NCBI GenBank assembly: GCA_016928605.1
Contig: JAFGKN010000043.1
Span: forward strand, 1-7,184
Origin: Planctomycetota bacterium
Lineage (GTDB): Bacteria > Planctomycetota > UBA8108
Direction: 5' to 3'
DNA: 7,184 nt
The notes under the pieces: generated by a model
Told to the model about the DNA's origin: nothing
The model's database searches: none
Seen by the model: only the letters and a program-made list of their open reading frames with translations
Translations under genes and position numbers: made by a program
Part shown: positions 6,150 through 7,184 of the stretch, in pieces
Layout of the letters: every line of letters begins with the position of its first letter
Position numbering within the stretch: position 1 is the first letter of the stretch

Positions 6150-7184
6150 ATGGAGCGCCGCAAGTTTCTCAAGGCCGGCATGGCCGGCCTCGCGTTGTCG
6201 ACCCTGGGCAGACGCCGGCATGCCGAGGCGGTGGAGGATCAGAAGCCGAAGCGCGTCGGCCTCATCGGCTCCGGCTGGTACGGGAAGTGCGACCTCCTGC
6301 GGCTGATCCAGGTGGCGCCGGTCGAGGTCGTCTCGCTCTGCGACGTCGACCGCAGGATGCTGGCCGAGGCCGCCGATATCGTCGCCGGCCGGCAGAGGTC
6401 GGGCAGAAAGCCGCGAACGTACGGCGACTACCGCGAGATGCTGAAGGAGAAGGATCTCGACATCGTGCTCATCGCGACGCCGGACCACTGGCACGCGCTC
6501 GCGATGATCGAGGCCGCGAAGGCGGGCGCCGACATCTACGTCCAGAAGCCGATCAGCGTGGATGTCATCGAGGGCCAGGCGATGCTCGCCGCGGCGCGCA
6601 AGTACGGGCGCGTCGTTCAGGTGGGCGTCCAGCGGCGCAGCACGCCGCACCTCATCGAGGCCCGCGACCGGTTCATCAAGACGGGCAAGCTCGGCAAGAT
6701 CGCTCACATCGACGTGTGCTGCTACTGGCACATGCGCGCGCGGGGGAATCCTCCCGACAAGGCGCCTCCCGACCACCTCGACTACGAGATGTGGACCGGG
6801 CCTGCTCCCATGCGTCCTTACTGCGATATGCGGCACCCGCGGAGCTGGCGCGCCTTCATGGAGTACAGCAACGGCATCGTGGGCGACATGTGCATCCACA
6901 TGTTCGACATGGTGCGCTGGATGATGGATCTGGGATGGCCGAAGAGCGTCGCCTCGTCCGGCGGGATCTATGTCGACAAGGCGAGCCGCGCCAACATCTC
7001 CGACACCCAGGTCGCGACGTTCGAGTACGACGACCTCAACATCGTCTGGAACCACCGGACGTGGGGACAGGAGCCCGATCCGAAATACCCCTGGTCGGCG
7101 ACGTTCTACGGGGACAGGGGCACGCTCAAGGCGAGCGTCTTCAGCTACGACTTCGTCCCGCGAGGAGGCGGCGAGGCCGTCCAC
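6150..7184 (+). CDS. Tat-exported Gfo/Idh/MocA family oxidoreductase (3' end beyond window)
   Basis: These 345 codons read open to the right edge. Residues 1-27 are a Tat signal: R-R-K-F-L-K at 3-8, hydrophobic core A-G-M-A-G-L-A-L, then A-E-A as a candidate cleavage site. The Rossmann fold begins at V-G-L-I-G-S-G-W-Y-G-K (36-46) and includes A-T-P-D-H-W-H (109-115). The 'EKP' position of the family reads V-Q-K-P (131-134), a Gln variant I recall from other exported members. The C-terminal sheet domain carries G-D-M-C-I-H-M-F-D-M-V-R-W (245-257), where His250 corresponds to the usual catalytic-region His. Unlike the gene upstream it lacks the E-V-P-A and Y-P-T-H marks of GH109, so it reads as an ordinary sugar or polyol dehydrogenase-like member. 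Its substrate and direction are unknown. It lies 183 bases downstream of the GH109-like gene on the same strand. Full-length relatives are typically about 400-450 residues, so perhaps 60-100 residues are missing. Confidence 0.85.
   Translation, partial: MERRKFLKAGMAGLALSTLGRRRHAEAVEDQKPKRVGLIGSGWYGKCDLLRLIQVAPVEVVSLCDVDRRMLAEAADIVAGRQRSGRKPRTYGDYREMLKEKDLDIVLIATPDHWHALAMIEAAKAGADIYVQKPISVDVIEGQAMLAAARKYGRVVQVGVQRRSTPHLIEARDRFIKTGKLGKIAHIDVCCYWHMRARGNPPDKAPPDHLDYEMWTGPAPMRPYCDMRHPRSWRAFMEYSNGIVGDMCIHMFDMVRWMMDLGWPKSVASSGGIYVDKASRANISDTQVATFEYDDLNIVWNHRTWGQEPDPKYPWSATFYGDRGTLKASVFSYDFVPRGGGEAVH

Noticed and set aside
6102..7184. Open frame of 360 codons on the minus strand at the right edge
   Set aside because: It is antisense to the Tat-exported Gfo/Idh/MocA gene, which has full family motifs. 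The minus-strand translation is low-complexity V/D/R/H text with no domain.
1..7184. tRNA, rRNA, CRISPR, insertion sequence or prophage signals
   Set aside because: I saw no long direct repeats, terminal inverted repeats, transposase or integrase motifs, or cloverleaf-like sequence on either strand.

Overview
The window is GC-rich, with G or C at most third codon positions, gene-dense and free of mobile elements, RNA genes or CRISPR. The families present are a GH172 (DUF2961) protein, a GH109-type enzyme, Tat-exported Gfo/Idh/MocA oxidoreductases, a PhoPQ-related alpha/beta hydrolase and a lipoprotein opening a 'W-x-x-x-GPx-P' module. This mix is typical of environmental polysaccharide-degrading bacteria of the Planctomycetota and neighbouring phyla (Hydrogenedentota, Lentisphaerota, Verrucomicrobiota-like lineages). 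That placement is an inference from gene content; the sequence itself does not name an organism.

Layout: two gene strings diverge from an intergenic region at about 4333-4634. Leftward (minus strand) come a secreted alpha/beta hydrolase with a visible Ser-Asp-His triad (2986-4332), a 782-residue multidomain GH172 protein (559-2907), and the first 136 codons of a lipoprotein cut by the left edge (1-408). Rightward (plus strand) come a Tat-exported GH109-like Gfo/Idh/MocA protein (4635-5966) and a second Tat-exported Gfo/Idh/MocA oxidoreductase cut by the right edge (6150-7184). The last gene and the left-edge lipoprotein are real although partial.

How they may work together: all five products carry an export signal. 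Two are Sec-type, one is a lipoprotein, and the two predicted NAD(P)-binding proteins are Tat-type, as expected if they fold around cofactor before export. The set reads as a locus for extracytoplasmic breakdown or modification of a complex glycan: furanoside cleavage (GH172), NAD-dependent removal of an amino sugar or related residue (GH109-like), ester or amide hydrolysis (alpha/beta hydrolase) and sugar oxidation (second Gfo/Idh/MocA). The real substrate cannot be read from the sequence.

The most unusual item is the GH172 protein. After the catalytic region and a beta-sandwich it carries a stretch that reads as the globular core of a type II secretion major pseudopilin (GspG/T2SSG), without the pilin N-terminal helix. 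A second beta-sandwich, resembling the first, then closes the protein.
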